NCBI RefSeq assembly: GCF_004339565.1
Contig: NZ_SMFZ01000001.1
Coordinates: 2,914,001-2,978,000, forward strand
Reading direction: 5' to 3'
DNA: 64,000 nt
From: Pseudonocardia endophytica
GTDB lineage: Bacteria > Actinomycetota > Actinomycetes > Mycobacteriales > Pseudonocardiaceae
A program made the position numbers and the translations under genes. The notes under the pieces were generated by a model. The model worked only from the letters and a program-made list of their open reading frames with translations, did no database searches and was not told where the DNA came from. Numbering within the stretch: the stretch's first letter is position 1; each line of letters opens with the position of its first letter. This document shows, piece by piece, positions 54,274 through 62,005 of this stretch.

Positions 54274-54666
54274 GTGGACGAGCGGATCCGGCCGAACCCG
54301 GCGCGGTGGGTGCTCTACGTGTTCGGCGCGGGCCTTCCGACACGTCACCGGACCTGGGTCCTGCACGACGTGACGGCGCGGACCTGGCAGCTCCGCCACC
54401 TCGCCCGCACCACCGTGCAGCTGCTCCCGATCGGGATCCTGCTGTTCCTGTTCATCCCGAGCCCGCCGTACGTCCGCGCGCTGGCCGTGCTGGCCGGCGC
54501 CCTGCTCGGCTACTTCTACTCCGCGGCCTACATGACCGAGTCTGCCGAGCACCGCGTGATGAAGGCCGGCTACCCGGTCGGTACCGCCGCCGCCGTCCGG
54601 GAGGCGGCGCACGAGGACGCGAACGCCGCCGCCCGGGAGCGGTACGAGCAGCGCTGGCGGACCTGA
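54274..54666 (+). CDS. DUF5313-like small membrane protein
   Basis: A 130-residue protein from GTG 54274 with GGGAGC upstream. RPNPARWVLYVFGAGLPTRHRTWVLHDVT at the N-terminus and two membrane helices (VQLLPIGILLFLFIPSP; ALAVLAGALLGYFYSAAYM) match the actinobacterial DUF5313 pattern. The C-terminus is an acidic/basic helix (REAAHEDANAAARERYEQRW). It is divergent from the OhrR-like gene and may be under its control. Function unknown. Confidence 0.8.
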   Translation: MDERIRPNPARWVLYVFGAGLPTRHRTWVLHDVTARTWQLRHLARTTVQLLPIGILLFLFIPSPPYVRALAVLAGALLGYFYSAAYMTESAEHRVMKAGYPVGTAAAVREAAHEDANAAARERYEQRWRT

Positions 54667-54691
54667 GCCGTCGGTGGCGCCAGCCGCTCGT

Positions 54692-54706
54692 GCCGTCGTC
54701 GACGGC
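54692..54706. terminator. Short hairpin between convergent genes
   Basis: GCCGTC-GTC-GACGGC lies 26 bp after the DUF5313 stop and before the convergent DNA ligase stop. It is a modest terminator candidate. Confidence 0.35.
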
Positions 54707-54876
54707 GGACGTCGATGACGTCACCATCGCGGTCCCGCTCTCGCCGCCCGCGACCAGGGCGACCGTGCCCCGGAGCTCACCGTCGCCGGGCCTCCCCGTC
54801 CGTGCTGCCGTCGCCGTCGGCGATCACCCTGTCGGACACCGCACGGCCCCCATCTCCCCGGCCCCGCCGACGCGGG

Positions 54877-55848
54877 TCAGGTGGGCGGCTCCAGATCGGA
54901 GAGGTCCACGTCGGGGCGCAGGCCGTGCCAGGACGGGTGCCGGAACGACCCGTCCCGGGTGAACTGGCGGTAGTGGATGTCGCCCACCAGACCCGGCTCG
55001 GCCCAGTGCACGGTGCCGAGCGGGCCGGCCGGTCGCCAGCGGTGGGTGCGGTCGTCCACCGGCACCGGCGGGTCCGGCCGTGAGCGCTCCTCGAGCAGAT
55101 CGCGGAGCCGGTCGCGGGTGGCCTGGCTGAAGCCGGTACCGACGTCGCCCGCGTAGACCAGCTCCCCCGATCCGTCCGGCACCGCCATCTGCAACGACGA
55201 CAGGTGGCGCCCGCTCGTCGCGCTCGGGGTCCAGCCGATCACCGCGACCGAGCAGGTGCGCCGGATCGGGGTCTTGATCCACGACCTGCTGCGTCGCCCT
55301 GGCTCGTAGCGGGAGTCGAGCCGCTTGGCCACGACGCCCTCCAGTCCCTGGGCGTCCACGGCGGACAGCATCTGCTCGCCGGAGATCCCGGTGAACGACG
55401 GCGGCACGTACACCCCGCCGTGCTCGTCGAGGCCGAGTTCGAGCAGCGCCTCCCGCCGCCGCTCGTACGGCACCCGGACGAGATCCTCGCCGTCGTGGTG
55501 CAGCAGGTCGAACACGACGAGCGTGACCGGCACCTGCTCCCGCAGCTCGGCGGACGGCCGGGTCAGATTCATCCGCTGCTGGAGCAGCCCGAAGTCCGCC
55601 CGTCCCGACGAGTCCAGCGCGACGACCTCGGTGTCCAGCAACAGCCCCGGCCCGAGGTCCAGTTCGGACAGTTCCGGATAGCCCGCCGTCAGGTCCTTGT
55701 CGTTGCGCGAGCGCAGCCGCAGCCGCCCGTCCCGTGCGGCCGCGACGGCGCGGATGCCGTCGAACTTGATCTCGAAAGCCCATCGGTCGCCGCCGGGCAC
55801 CGGGCCGGCCGTCGCCAGCATCGGCGCGATCCACGCGGGTCCGTCCAC
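54877..55848 (-). CDS. ATP-dependent DNA ligase (LigC-like)
   Basis: A 323-residue ATP-dependent ligase from GTG 55848. The AMP-binding lysine is Lys28 in FEIKFDGIRAV. Further motifs are RLRSRNDKD, LLLDTEVVALD, LVVFDLLHHDGEDL, LEGVVAKRLDSRYEPG and SRSWIKTP. A C-terminal OB-fold part follows. No polymerase or nuclease domain is attached, so it is not full-length LigD. Small ligases of this kind act in backup repair or end joining. It lies 24 bp downstream of a response-regulator gene and may be co-transcribed with the two-component system. Confidence 0.9.
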   Translation of the reverse strand: MDGPAWIAPMLATAGPVPGGDRWAFEIKFDGIRAVAAARDGRLRLRSRNDKDLTAGYPELSELDLGPGLLLDTEVVALDSSGRADFGLLQQRMNLTRPSAELREQVPVTLVVFDLLHHDGEDLVRVPYERRREALLELGLDEHGGVYVPPSFTGISGEQMLSAVDAQGLEGVVAKRLDSRYEPGRRSRSWIKTPIRRTCSVAVIGWTPSATSGRHLSSLQMAVPDGSGELVYAGDVGTGFSQATRDRLRDLLEERSRPDPPVPVDDRTHRWRPAGPLGTVHWAEPGLVGDIHYRQFTRDGSFRHPSWHGLRPDVDLSDLEPPT

Positions 55849-55872
55849 GTCCGCATCGTCGCCCAGTGGGCC

Positions 55873-56541
55873 TCAGGTGACCAGGCCGGCCCGGAACGCC
55901 AGCGCGACGGCCTGGACCCGGTCCCGCGACTGCGTCTTCGCCAGCACGTGCCCGACGTGCGTCTTCACGGTCGCCTCGGACACGACGAGCTCTGCGGCGA
56001 TCTCGGAGTTCGTCAGCCCGCGTCCGATGAGGACGAGCACGTCGCGCTCGCGCGGGGTGAGCTCGCCAGGCACGGCGGCCTGCTGCTGCCGGTCCGGTTC
56101 CGGCTCGGCGAGCAGCGGCGCGGTGCGGCGCAGCAGGCGGCGGGTGGAGACCGGGTCGACGACGGAGTCGCCCCGGTGCACCGTGCGCACCGCTTCGATC
56201 AGGGCCTGCGGCGCGACGTCCTTGAGCAGGAACCCGCTGGCGCCCGCGCCGATCGCTGCGGTGACCGACTCGTCGAGGTCGTACGTCGTGAGCACGACGA
56301 TCCGCAGGTCCGGATGGGTCTCCAGCGCACGCCGGGTGGTCTCGATGCCGTCGAGGCGCGGCATCCGGACGTCCATCAGCACGACGTCCACCGGCGTGGT
56401 CTCCAGCACCCGCAGCGCGTCCTCGCCGTCGGCGGCCTGGGCGACCACGGTGAGGTCGTCGCACGAGTCGAGCACCATCGCGAAGCCGGCGCGGACCAGT
56501 TCCTGGTCGTCGACGAGCAGCAGGCGCACGGGGTCGGTCAC
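55873..56541 (-). CDS. NarL/LuxR-type response regulator
   Basis: A 222-residue response regulator. The receiver domain has LLLVDDQELVRAGF, phospho-acceptor Asp in VVLMDVRMPRLDG (about 56), the Thr in VVLTTYD and the Lys in FLLKDVAP. The C-terminal LuxR HTH is LTPRERDVLVLIGRGLTNSEIAAELVVSEATVKTH in pieces (about 158-220). It starts one base after the kinase stop and pairs with it. Confidence 0.93.
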   Translation of the reverse strand: MTDPVRLLLVDDQELVRAGFAMVLDSCDDLTVVAQAADGEDALRVLETTPVDVVLMDVRMPRLDGIETTRRALETHPDLRIVVLTTYDLDESVTAAIGAGASGFLLKDVAPQALIEAVRTVHRGDSVVDPVSTRRLLRRTAPLLAEPEPDRQQQAAVPGELTPRERDVLVLIGRGLTNSEIAAELVVSEATVKTHVGHVLAKTQSRDRVQAVALAFRAGLVT

Positions 56542-56542
56542 G

Positions 56543-57787
56543 TCAGGTCCTCACGGTGCGGTCGGTGCGGGCGTACGGGAGTCGCATGCGGACGGTGAAG
56601 CCTCCGCCCGTGTTCGGTCCGGTCTCGACGGACCCGCCGTGCAGCGCGGCCCGCTCGCGCATGCCGACCAGCCCGTGACCTCCGCGCGGTGGAGTCGGCC
56701 GCGGCCCGGACGCGCCGTCGTCGCGGATCTCGACGGTCAGCTCGTCGCGGCCCCAGTCCATCCCGACGCGGGCCGGGGTGGACGGCCCGGCGTGCTTGAC
56801 GACGTTCGTCAGCGCCTCCTGCACGACGCGGTAGACGGCCAGGCCGGCGCCGGTGGTCAGCGTGGCCGGGGTGCCGGACGTCCCGAACGTGACCGGTAGG
56901 CCACCGGCCCTGACCTGCTCGACGAGAGCCGGGACGTCGTCCGCGCCGGGCTGCGGGCCGCCGTCGGCGGTGTCGTCCACGGGGGCCGTGTCGCGCAACA
57001 TGTCCAGCAGGCCACGCACGTCGTTCAGCGCCTCCCGCCCGGTCGTCGCGATGCCGGCGAGCACGTCGACGGCCCGCCCGGGGTCCCGTGTCGCGGCGTA
57101 CTGCCCTCCGTCGGCCTGGGCGATGATCCCGGACAGCGAGTGCGCGACGACGTCGTGCACCTCGCGGGAGATCCGCGCCCGTTCCGCGAGCAGCTCGAGC
57201 CGGACCTCCTGACGGCGCCCCTCCTCCAGGAGCCTGGCCCGCTCGCGCAGCTGCTCGACCGAGCGGCGACGGGCCCTCCGGAGCGCCCCGGCCAGCCACA
57301 CGCACAGCGCGACCAGCACGGACACGACGACCATGAACACCAGCACACCGGCGGGCGCTCCCGCGCCGCCGCCGCGGACGGCGAACGGCAGCACCCCGCC
57401 GAACAGCATCACCCCGGCCATCAGCGGCCCGGCCCACCGCGGCCCGTAGACGACGACCGAGTACCCCATGATCAGGACCGGCAGCTCGAGGCCCCGGACC
57501 CCGATGACGGACAGCGCGACCGCCGCGATCACCGCCGTCACGATCGCCGACGGCAGCGGGAACCGGCGTCGCAGCACGATCGGCGCGGCCGCCACGACCG
57601 CGACGACGGTGCTCTGGTCCCACTGCACCCGCGGGCTGTACGCGCTGCGCGCCAGAGCGATCCCGATCAGGGCGACGAGCACGGCGAGCACCGCGTCGAC
57701 GACGACCGGGTTCCGCCGGCACCACTCGACGTAGCGCTCCACCACCGACGGCCGGCGTTCGTCCACGCTCCGAGATGATCCCCTCAT
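56543..57787 (-). CDS. Sensor histidine kinase (HisKA_3 / DesK-like)
   Basis: A 414-residue kinase. I use ATG 57787; a longer form from 57814 and shorter ones are possible. The N-terminus has about five membrane helices (VVDAVLAVLVALIGIALARS and others). The H-box is ERARISREVHDVVAHSLSGI, with the phosphorylated His about residue 226. The ATPase domain has VVQEALTNVVKHA and GGHGLVGMRERA. The membrane part lacks a large extracytoplasmic loop, so it may sense the membrane itself. It is preceded by CACGGTCGG repeats. Confidence 0.9.
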   Translation of the reverse strand: MRGSSRSVDERRPSVVERYVEWCRRNPVVVDAVLAVLVALIGIALARSAYSPRVQWDQSTVVAVVAAAPIVLRRRFPLPSAIVTAVIAAVALSVIGVRGLELPVLIMGYSVVVYGPRWAGPLMAGVMLFGGVLPFAVRGGGAGAPAGVLVFMVVVSVLVALCVWLAGALRRARRRSVEQLRERARLLEEGRRQEVRLELLAERARISREVHDVVAHSLSGIIAQADGGQYAATRDPGRAVDVLAGIATTGREALNDVRGLLDMLRDTAPVDDTADGGPQPGADDVPALVEQVRAGGLPVTFGTSGTPATLTTGAGLAVYRVVQEALTNVVKHAGPSTPARVGMDWGRDELTVEIRDDGASGPRPTPPRGGHGLVGMRERAALHGGSVETGPNTGGGFTVRMRLPYARTDRTVRT

Positions 57788-57830
57788 GGGAGTGGACGAT
57801 GCCCGCACCCCCATCCCCCGCGCGTCGGAG

Positions 57831-57879
57831 CACGGTCGGATCTCCGACGTCCGACCACGGTCGGAGACGCCACGGTCGG
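57831..57879 (-). promoter_or_regulatory. CACGGTCGG triple repeat upstream of the histidine kinase
   Basis: CACGGTCGG occurs at 57831-57839, 57856-57864 and 57871-57879. The middle copy lies in the perfect inverted repeat CCGACC-AC-GGTCGG (57851-57864). The iterated site just upstream of the kinase operon suggests autoregulation by its response regulator. Confidence 0.5.
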
Positions 57880-57891
57880 GGCGACCGCCAC

Positions 57892-57970
57892 ACCGTCACG
57901 CTCGACGCCCCTGCGGTGACCGAGTGGCGGGTTGCGGCGGTTCCGACCGCCGAAACGTCACGCTCGATCG
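57892..57970 (+). repeat. Dispersed intergenic repeat, copy B
   Basis: It resembles copy A at 39743-39819 along its whole length. It starts ACCGTCACGCTCGACG and ends GAAACGTCACGCTCGATCG, with an inner hairpin GGCGGT-TCCG-ACCGCC and the segment CGAGTGGCGGGTTGCGG, which is CGAGTGGTGGGTTACGG in copy A. Confidence 0.7.
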
Positions 57971-58121
57971 CCGACCCCCTGGTCGAGCGGCACGTCGTGG
58001 TGGTGCCGACCCGGCTTCCCGGCCGGGCCGCCGGGATCCGGCATCGGCCGGCGCTCCCCATGATCAGCGATCCGGCGACGTTCCGTGCCACACACGGCGC
58101 CGATCCGCGCCGGTCCGGCGA

Positions 58122-59612
58122 TCAGCGGAGGCGGAGGCGGTCCCGGAGGCGGGACCCGACGGACGTGGTGCGCGTCGGGAGTCGGCCGGCCACCGCATCG
58201 TCGAGCAGGGAACCGACGGTCTCGGCGGCGTCGGTGCGATTCGTGCCGATCCCGCCGGACGGGCCACGCTTGATCCACCCGACGACGTAGTGACCGGGGC
58301 GGTCGGCCACCCGGCCGGCGTCGTTCGGGATCGTGCCGCGGTCCTCGTCGAACGGGAGCCCGGGCACGGGTGAGCCGCGGTGACCGACGGCGCGCACGAC
58401 GAGATCGGCCGGAATCGTCGCACCGTCGACGACGACGCCGTCGACGTGACCCGAGCCGGTGATCCGCTCCGGAGCGGCGAGGAACCGGAACACGATCCGC
58501 GGTCGCTCGGGGATCGAGGCGTAGGAGACGCGCTCGTGCGTCGCGGAACCGAGCAGGGCGCTCGCCGTGCCCGCCACGGCCTCGCCGACGGCCTTCTCGA
58601 CGCGCGGGTCGTGCGTGTCCAGCACCACGTCCACATCGGACCGTCGCAGTAGCGCGCGCAGTTCCGGCGCGGTGGCCGCCACCGTCTCCGGACCGCGGCG
58701 GGCCAGCAGCACGACCTCGCGCACCGGGCGGGACCCCAACGCGGACAGGGCGTGCGGCGCGATCGTCGTCCCCGCGAGGTCCGACGGGTCCGCGGTCAGG
58801 ATGCGCGCCACGTCGATCGCGACGTTCCCGGTCCCGACGATCACGACCCGGCCGGTCGGGTCCACAGCGGACGCCGCGACGTCGGGGTGGCCGTTGTACC
58901 AGCTGACGACGGTCCCGGCCGCGACGTTGCCGGGCAGGTCCTCACCGGGGACGCCCAGGTCGCGGGCTCCGGACGCGCCGACGGCGTGGATCACCGCGTC
59001 GTGCCGGGACGCCAGCTCGTCGACGGTGACGTCACGACCGACCTCCGTGCCGAGCCGCATGCGGACCCGCGGGTGGTCGTGGAAGCGCGCGAACGATCCC
59101 CCGATCGCCTTCGTCGACGGGTGGTCCGGCGCGACGCCGTAGCGGACCAGCCCGCCCGGCGTGTCCAGCCGGTCGTAGAGCGTCACGCGGGAGCTGGTGT
59201 GCAGCAACAGGTCCTGCGCGGCGTACATGCCGGCCGGGCCGGTCCCGACGACGGCCACGTCCAACGGACGTATGTCCGACGGGAGGCTCCGCCGGAACTG
59301 CGGCGGATCCCACGAGTGGAACAGCGGTGACCCTTCTGCGCGTTGCCCGGCGACCGGCTTGCCGTCGTAGAATGCGGCGTTGACCTCGGCGTACTCGGCC
59401 AGCGACGCCGTCAGCTTCTCCACCGGGAACACGGCGTCCACCGGGCAGGCGTCCGCGCACGCCCCGCAGTCGATGCACGCCCGCGGGTCGATGTAGAGCA
59501 TGTCGGTCGTGCCGAACTCCGCCTCGTCCGGAGTCGGGTGGATGCAGTTGACCGGGCACGCCGCCACACAGGACGCGTCGGTGCAGCAGGTCTGCGTGAT
59601 CGCGAACGCCAT
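58122..59612 (-). CDS. Ferredoxin / ferredoxin-NADP reductase fusion (FprB-like)
   Basis: A 496-residue fusion. Residues 1-65 are a bacterial ferredoxin with cysteine sets (TCCTDASCVAACPVNC, then ACIDCGACADACPVDA). From about 115 it is an adrenodoxin-reductase-like flavoprotein: VAVVGTGPAGMYAAQDLL, GGLVRYGVAPDHP, VVIVGTGNVAIDVARIL and GWIKRGPSGGIGTNR. It moves electrons between NADPH and ferredoxin-type carriers. It starts 18 bp after an AurF-type oxygenase gene, so the natural reading is a private electron supply for that diiron enzyme. Confidence 0.92.
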   Translation of the reverse strand: MAFAITQTCCTDASCVAACPVNCIHPTPDEAEFGTTDMLYIDPRACIDCGACADACPVDAVFPVEKLTASLAEYAEVNAAFYDGKPVAGQRAEGSPLFHSWDPPQFRRSLPSDIRPLDVAVVGTGPAGMYAAQDLLLHTSSRVTLYDRLDTPGGLVRYGVAPDHPSTKAIGGSFARFHDHPRVRMRLGTEVGRDVTVDELASRHDAVIHAVGASGARDLGVPGEDLPGNVAAGTVVSWYNGHPDVAASAVDPTGRVVIVGTGNVAIDVARILTADPSDLAGTTIAPHALSALGSRPVREVVLLARRGPETVAATAPELRALLRRSDVDVVLDTHDPRVEKAVGEAVAGTASALLGSATHERVSYASIPERPRIVFRFLAAPERITGSGHVDGVVVDGATIPADLVVRAVGHRGSPVPGLPFDEDRGTIPNDAGRVADRPGHYVVGWIKRGPSGGIGTNRTDAAETVGSLLDDAVAGRLPTRTTSVGSRLRDRLRLR

Positions 59613-59630
59613 CGCCCTCGTGTCCCGGCG

Positions 59631-60524
59631 TCAGATCAGGTTGGCGCGCTTGTAGAACCAGAGAGCCGGCTTCGTGAGCAGCCCGCAGGACGCGAGGAAC
59701 TCCATCAGCCCGGCGCAGGAGCTGCGCAGCAGCGCCTTGTGATGCTCGTTGTCCTTCTTCTCGCGCAGCGCCCGCTGCTCGTCGAGCCCGGCGTTGGCGT
59801 AGATCTTGTCGTTCCACATGCTGGTGACGATGAAGTAGGCCGCCCCGGCGACGCTGACGGCGTTGATCTGGCGCCGCAGCCAGCCGGAGCCCTTCATCCT
59901 CTCCTTCGTCTCCTCCCGGGCGAACTTCATGTGCCGGGACTCCTCGACGACGTGGATGTCGTTGATCGTCCGCACGAACGGGGCGACGCGCTCGTCGCGC
60001 ATCCAGTCGCGCTGCATGACGTCGAGGACCTCTTCGGCGACCAGGATCGACGCGTAGGCCGCCTCACCGGACGCCACGGTCTTGAAGATCCGTCCGAGCT
60101 CGACGGCCGTGCGCCGCGGGATGTACGCGGGCGCACCGAGCTTCGTCGCGCCGCGGGCGAACATGATCGAGTGCCGGCACTCGTCGGCGATCTCGGTCAG
60201 CGCCCACTGGAACTCGGGGTCCGTCGGGTCCTTCGCGTAGAAGTCCCGCAGCACCATCTGCTGCAGGATCATCTCGAACCAGATGCCCGTGCTGGCCACC
60301 GACGCCGCCTCGTGGCGGGTCAGCTCCTTGCGCTGGGCGTCGGTCATCTCGTCCCAGTAGGACGTCCCGTAGAGCGTGCTCCACTCAGGACTGGTGCCGT
60401 GGTGGTCCTTGTCGAGCGGGGTCTCCCAGTCGACCTGCTTGGCCGGATCGAACGACAGTTGCTCCGACGAGCGGAGCAGGCGGGTCGCGGTGTCGTGCGC
60501 GGCCTGGTCGTCGGTGACGGTCAT
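59631..60524 (-). CDS. AurF-type diiron oxygenase (p-aminobenzoate N-oxygenase-like)
   Basis: A 297-residue helical-bundle protein. Diiron ligand motifs are Glu84 (WFEMILQQM), EIADECRHS with Glu115-x2-His118, AEEVLDVMQRD and VVEESRHMKF with Glu/His at 194-198. This is the AurF / PF11583 pattern, whose best-known member oxidises an aryl amine to a nitro group; many actinobacterial members have unknown substrates. ATG 60524 follows AGGTGTGAG. Two adjacent palindromes upstream suggest tight repression. The reductase fusion gene follows in the same operon. Confidence 0.88.
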   Translation of the reverse strand: MTVTDDQAAHDTATRLLRSSEQLSFDPAKQVDWETPLDKDHHGTSPEWSTLYGTSYWDEMTDAQRKELTRHEAASVASTGIWFEMILQQMVLRDFYAKDPTDPEFQWALTEIADECRHSIMFARGATKLGAPAYIPRRTAVELGRIFKTVASGEAAYASILVAEEVLDVMQRDWMRDERVAPFVRTINDIHVVEESRHMKFAREETKERMKGSGWLRRQINAVSVAGAAYFIVTSMWNDKIYANAGLDEQRALREKKDNEHHKALLRSSCAGLMEFLASCGLLTKPALWFYKRANLI

Positions 60525-60555
60525 CGCTCACACCTCACAAGAGGACGGCTTCGAT

Positions 60556-60585
60556 GTTACCGCCGGTAACGTTACCAGAGGTAAC
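60556..60585. promoter_or_regulatory. Two back-to-back perfect palindromes upstream of the AurF-type gene
   Basis: GTTACC-GCC-GGTAAC (60556-60570) is followed without a gap by GTTACC-AGA-GGTAAC (60571-60585). Each is a perfect 6-bp inverted repeat with a 3-bp centre, typical of TetR-type operators. They lie 31 bp before the AurF-type start. No regulator gene is adjacent. Confidence 0.75.
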
Positions 60586-60706
60586 ACCTCGCCGCATCCC
60601 CGCAGATCGCGCATCACGCGTCCACGATCATGGCGTCGGCCGTGCCGTGGTCAAGGAAGTCGACGCGCACCGCGAGGTCGATCGGCTCCCCGCCGGACGC
60701 AGGTCG

Positions 60707-61885
60707 TCAGGGCAGCTTGTAGATGCGCACCCAGTCCACCTCGTACGTGGCGGGCTGCATGTTCCCGCCGAAGAAGTTGTCCAGCTGGATCGTCAGATGC
60801 CCCGCGGGCATGTCCTGGATGTTCCTGCGGCTCCCGCCGGCTCCGCCGGAGTAGTCGAACCACTGCTTGCCGTCGATGTAGCCGCGCACGTGGTCCGGCG
60901 TCCACTCGAACGCGACGTTGTGCCACTGGGTCAGCGGCGCGCCACACTTCTTCTCCTTCGCGAACTCCTGCTGCACCGCGCCCGGGTCGTGCGGGTAGTG
61001 GATGAAGCTCTCCGCGCAGTCCTGGCCGGGCGCACCGTTCTCCAGGAAGTCGTACTCGCCGTCCTGCGGCCAGCGGTTCGACGTCGGCCAGACGATCAGC
61101 AGCGGGTGGTACTGCCTGCCGTTGTCCGGTCCGGTGGCCGTGGACCGCACGCGCGCCTCCCACCGGCCGTACCGCTGCGAGGTCTTGCTCCCGAGCCACG
61201 CACTGTTCCCGTTCGCGAGTCCGGTCTGGACCAGCTTCGATCCGTCCACCGTGGAGCGACTGGCGCAGCGGCCGCCGTTGCCCGCGTGGCCCGCCCAGCA
61301 CTCGCCCGCCACGTTCCACTTCGCGGGGTCCGGCGGGCCGGTGTAGGTGAACTCGTCGGAGCCGGGGAGCGGCGCGCCCCAGTCGTAGCGCTCGGCGGCG
61401 GTCGTCGGGACGGCGGGCGCCTTCTTCGGTTCGGCGGCCGCCGGGTCCTCCGGCTTCGTCGGCTCGGCGGGCTTCGGATCGGCCGGCTCGGGATCAGCGA
61501 GCTTCGGATCGGCGGTCGTGGGATCTGCCGGCTCGGGATCCGCCGGCACGGCATCAGCAGGCTTGGGATCTGCCGGCTCGGGATCTGCCGGCTCGGGATC
61601 AGCCGGCTTGCGACCAGCCGGTGTCGAGCCAGGTTCGGAGTCCCTCGGCTCCGCCGGGCTCGATGCCGCCGGTGCGGGCTCCGAGACCGGATCCGGATCG
61701 TCCGCCACCGGTGCGGCCTGCGCCTCGGCCATCGGTATCGCCGCCGGCGCGGGTGCGGCGGCCACGACGGCGGGCGGGAACGGCGACGAGGACGGATCCG
61801 CCCTGGCCAGCTCGCTCCCCGCGAGGGCCAGCATCGCGCCGGTGACCAGTACCGCCACGCCGGTGACCGTGCGTACGCGCCTCAT
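60707..61885 (-). CDS. Secreted GH16-family glycoside hydrolase with repetitive linker
   Basis: A 392-residue secreted enzyme. The signal peptide is [20 protein letters not shown] with cleavage near ARA-DPS. A linker of about 120 residues, rich in Pro/Ala/Asp/Glu with five-residue ADPEP-type repeats, leads to a GH16 jelly-roll domain. Its catalytic motif is EYDFLE (Glu277-x-Asp279-x-x-Glu282); WRW-like [26 protein letters not shown] and the C-terminal [12 protein letters not shown] are family marks. GH16 enzymes cut beta-1,3 or mixed-linkage glucans or related galactans. ATG 61885 is chosen because the signal peptide starts there. Confidence 0.9.
   Translation of the reverse strand: MRRVRTVTGVAVLVTGAMLALAGSELARADPSSSPFPPAVVAAAPAPAAIPMAEAQAAPVADDPDPVSEPAPAASSPAEPRDSEPGSTPAGRKPADPEPADPEPADPKPADAVPADPEPADPTTADPKLADPEPADPKPAEPTKPEDPAAAEPKKAPAVPTTAAERYDWGAPLPGSDEFTYTGPPDPAKWNVAGECWAGHAGNGGRCASRSTVDGSKLVQTGLANGNSAWLGSKTSQRYGRWEARVRSTATGPDNGRQYHPLLIVWPTSNRWPQDGEYDFLENGAPGQDCAESFIHYPHDPGAVQQEFAKEKKCGAPLTQWHNVAFEWTPDHVRGYIDGKQWFDYSGGAGGSRRNIQDMPAGHLTIQLDNFFGGNMQPATYEVDWVRIYKLP
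61462..61611 (-). repeat. 15-bp tandem repeats coding the ADPEP linker of the GH16 protein
   Basis: About ten units close to GGATCTGCCGGCTCG encode [10 protein letters not shown] pentapeptides. Two units in a row are identical (from about 61567). The length is a multiple of three, so copy-number change would leave the frame intact. Confidence 0.75.
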
Positions 61886-62005
61886 GACCGTGACCGCCCC
61901 CGTTCGGTATGTGACCGATGATGCAGAAGCGACGCTAGACACGCATGTGGACTGCGAGTCAGAAGTGATACCCGTTAGAGGTGTGACGGAACACGACCGT
62001 GTCGG

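Larger units (their letters stand above)
57788..58121 (+). other. 334-bp intergenic stretch with operator-like repeats and dispersed repeat B
   Basis: It contains three CACGGTCGG direct repeats (57831-57879) near the kinase start and, further on, copy B of the dispersed intergenic repeat (57892-57970). No protein-coding frame is convincing. Confidence 0.6.
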
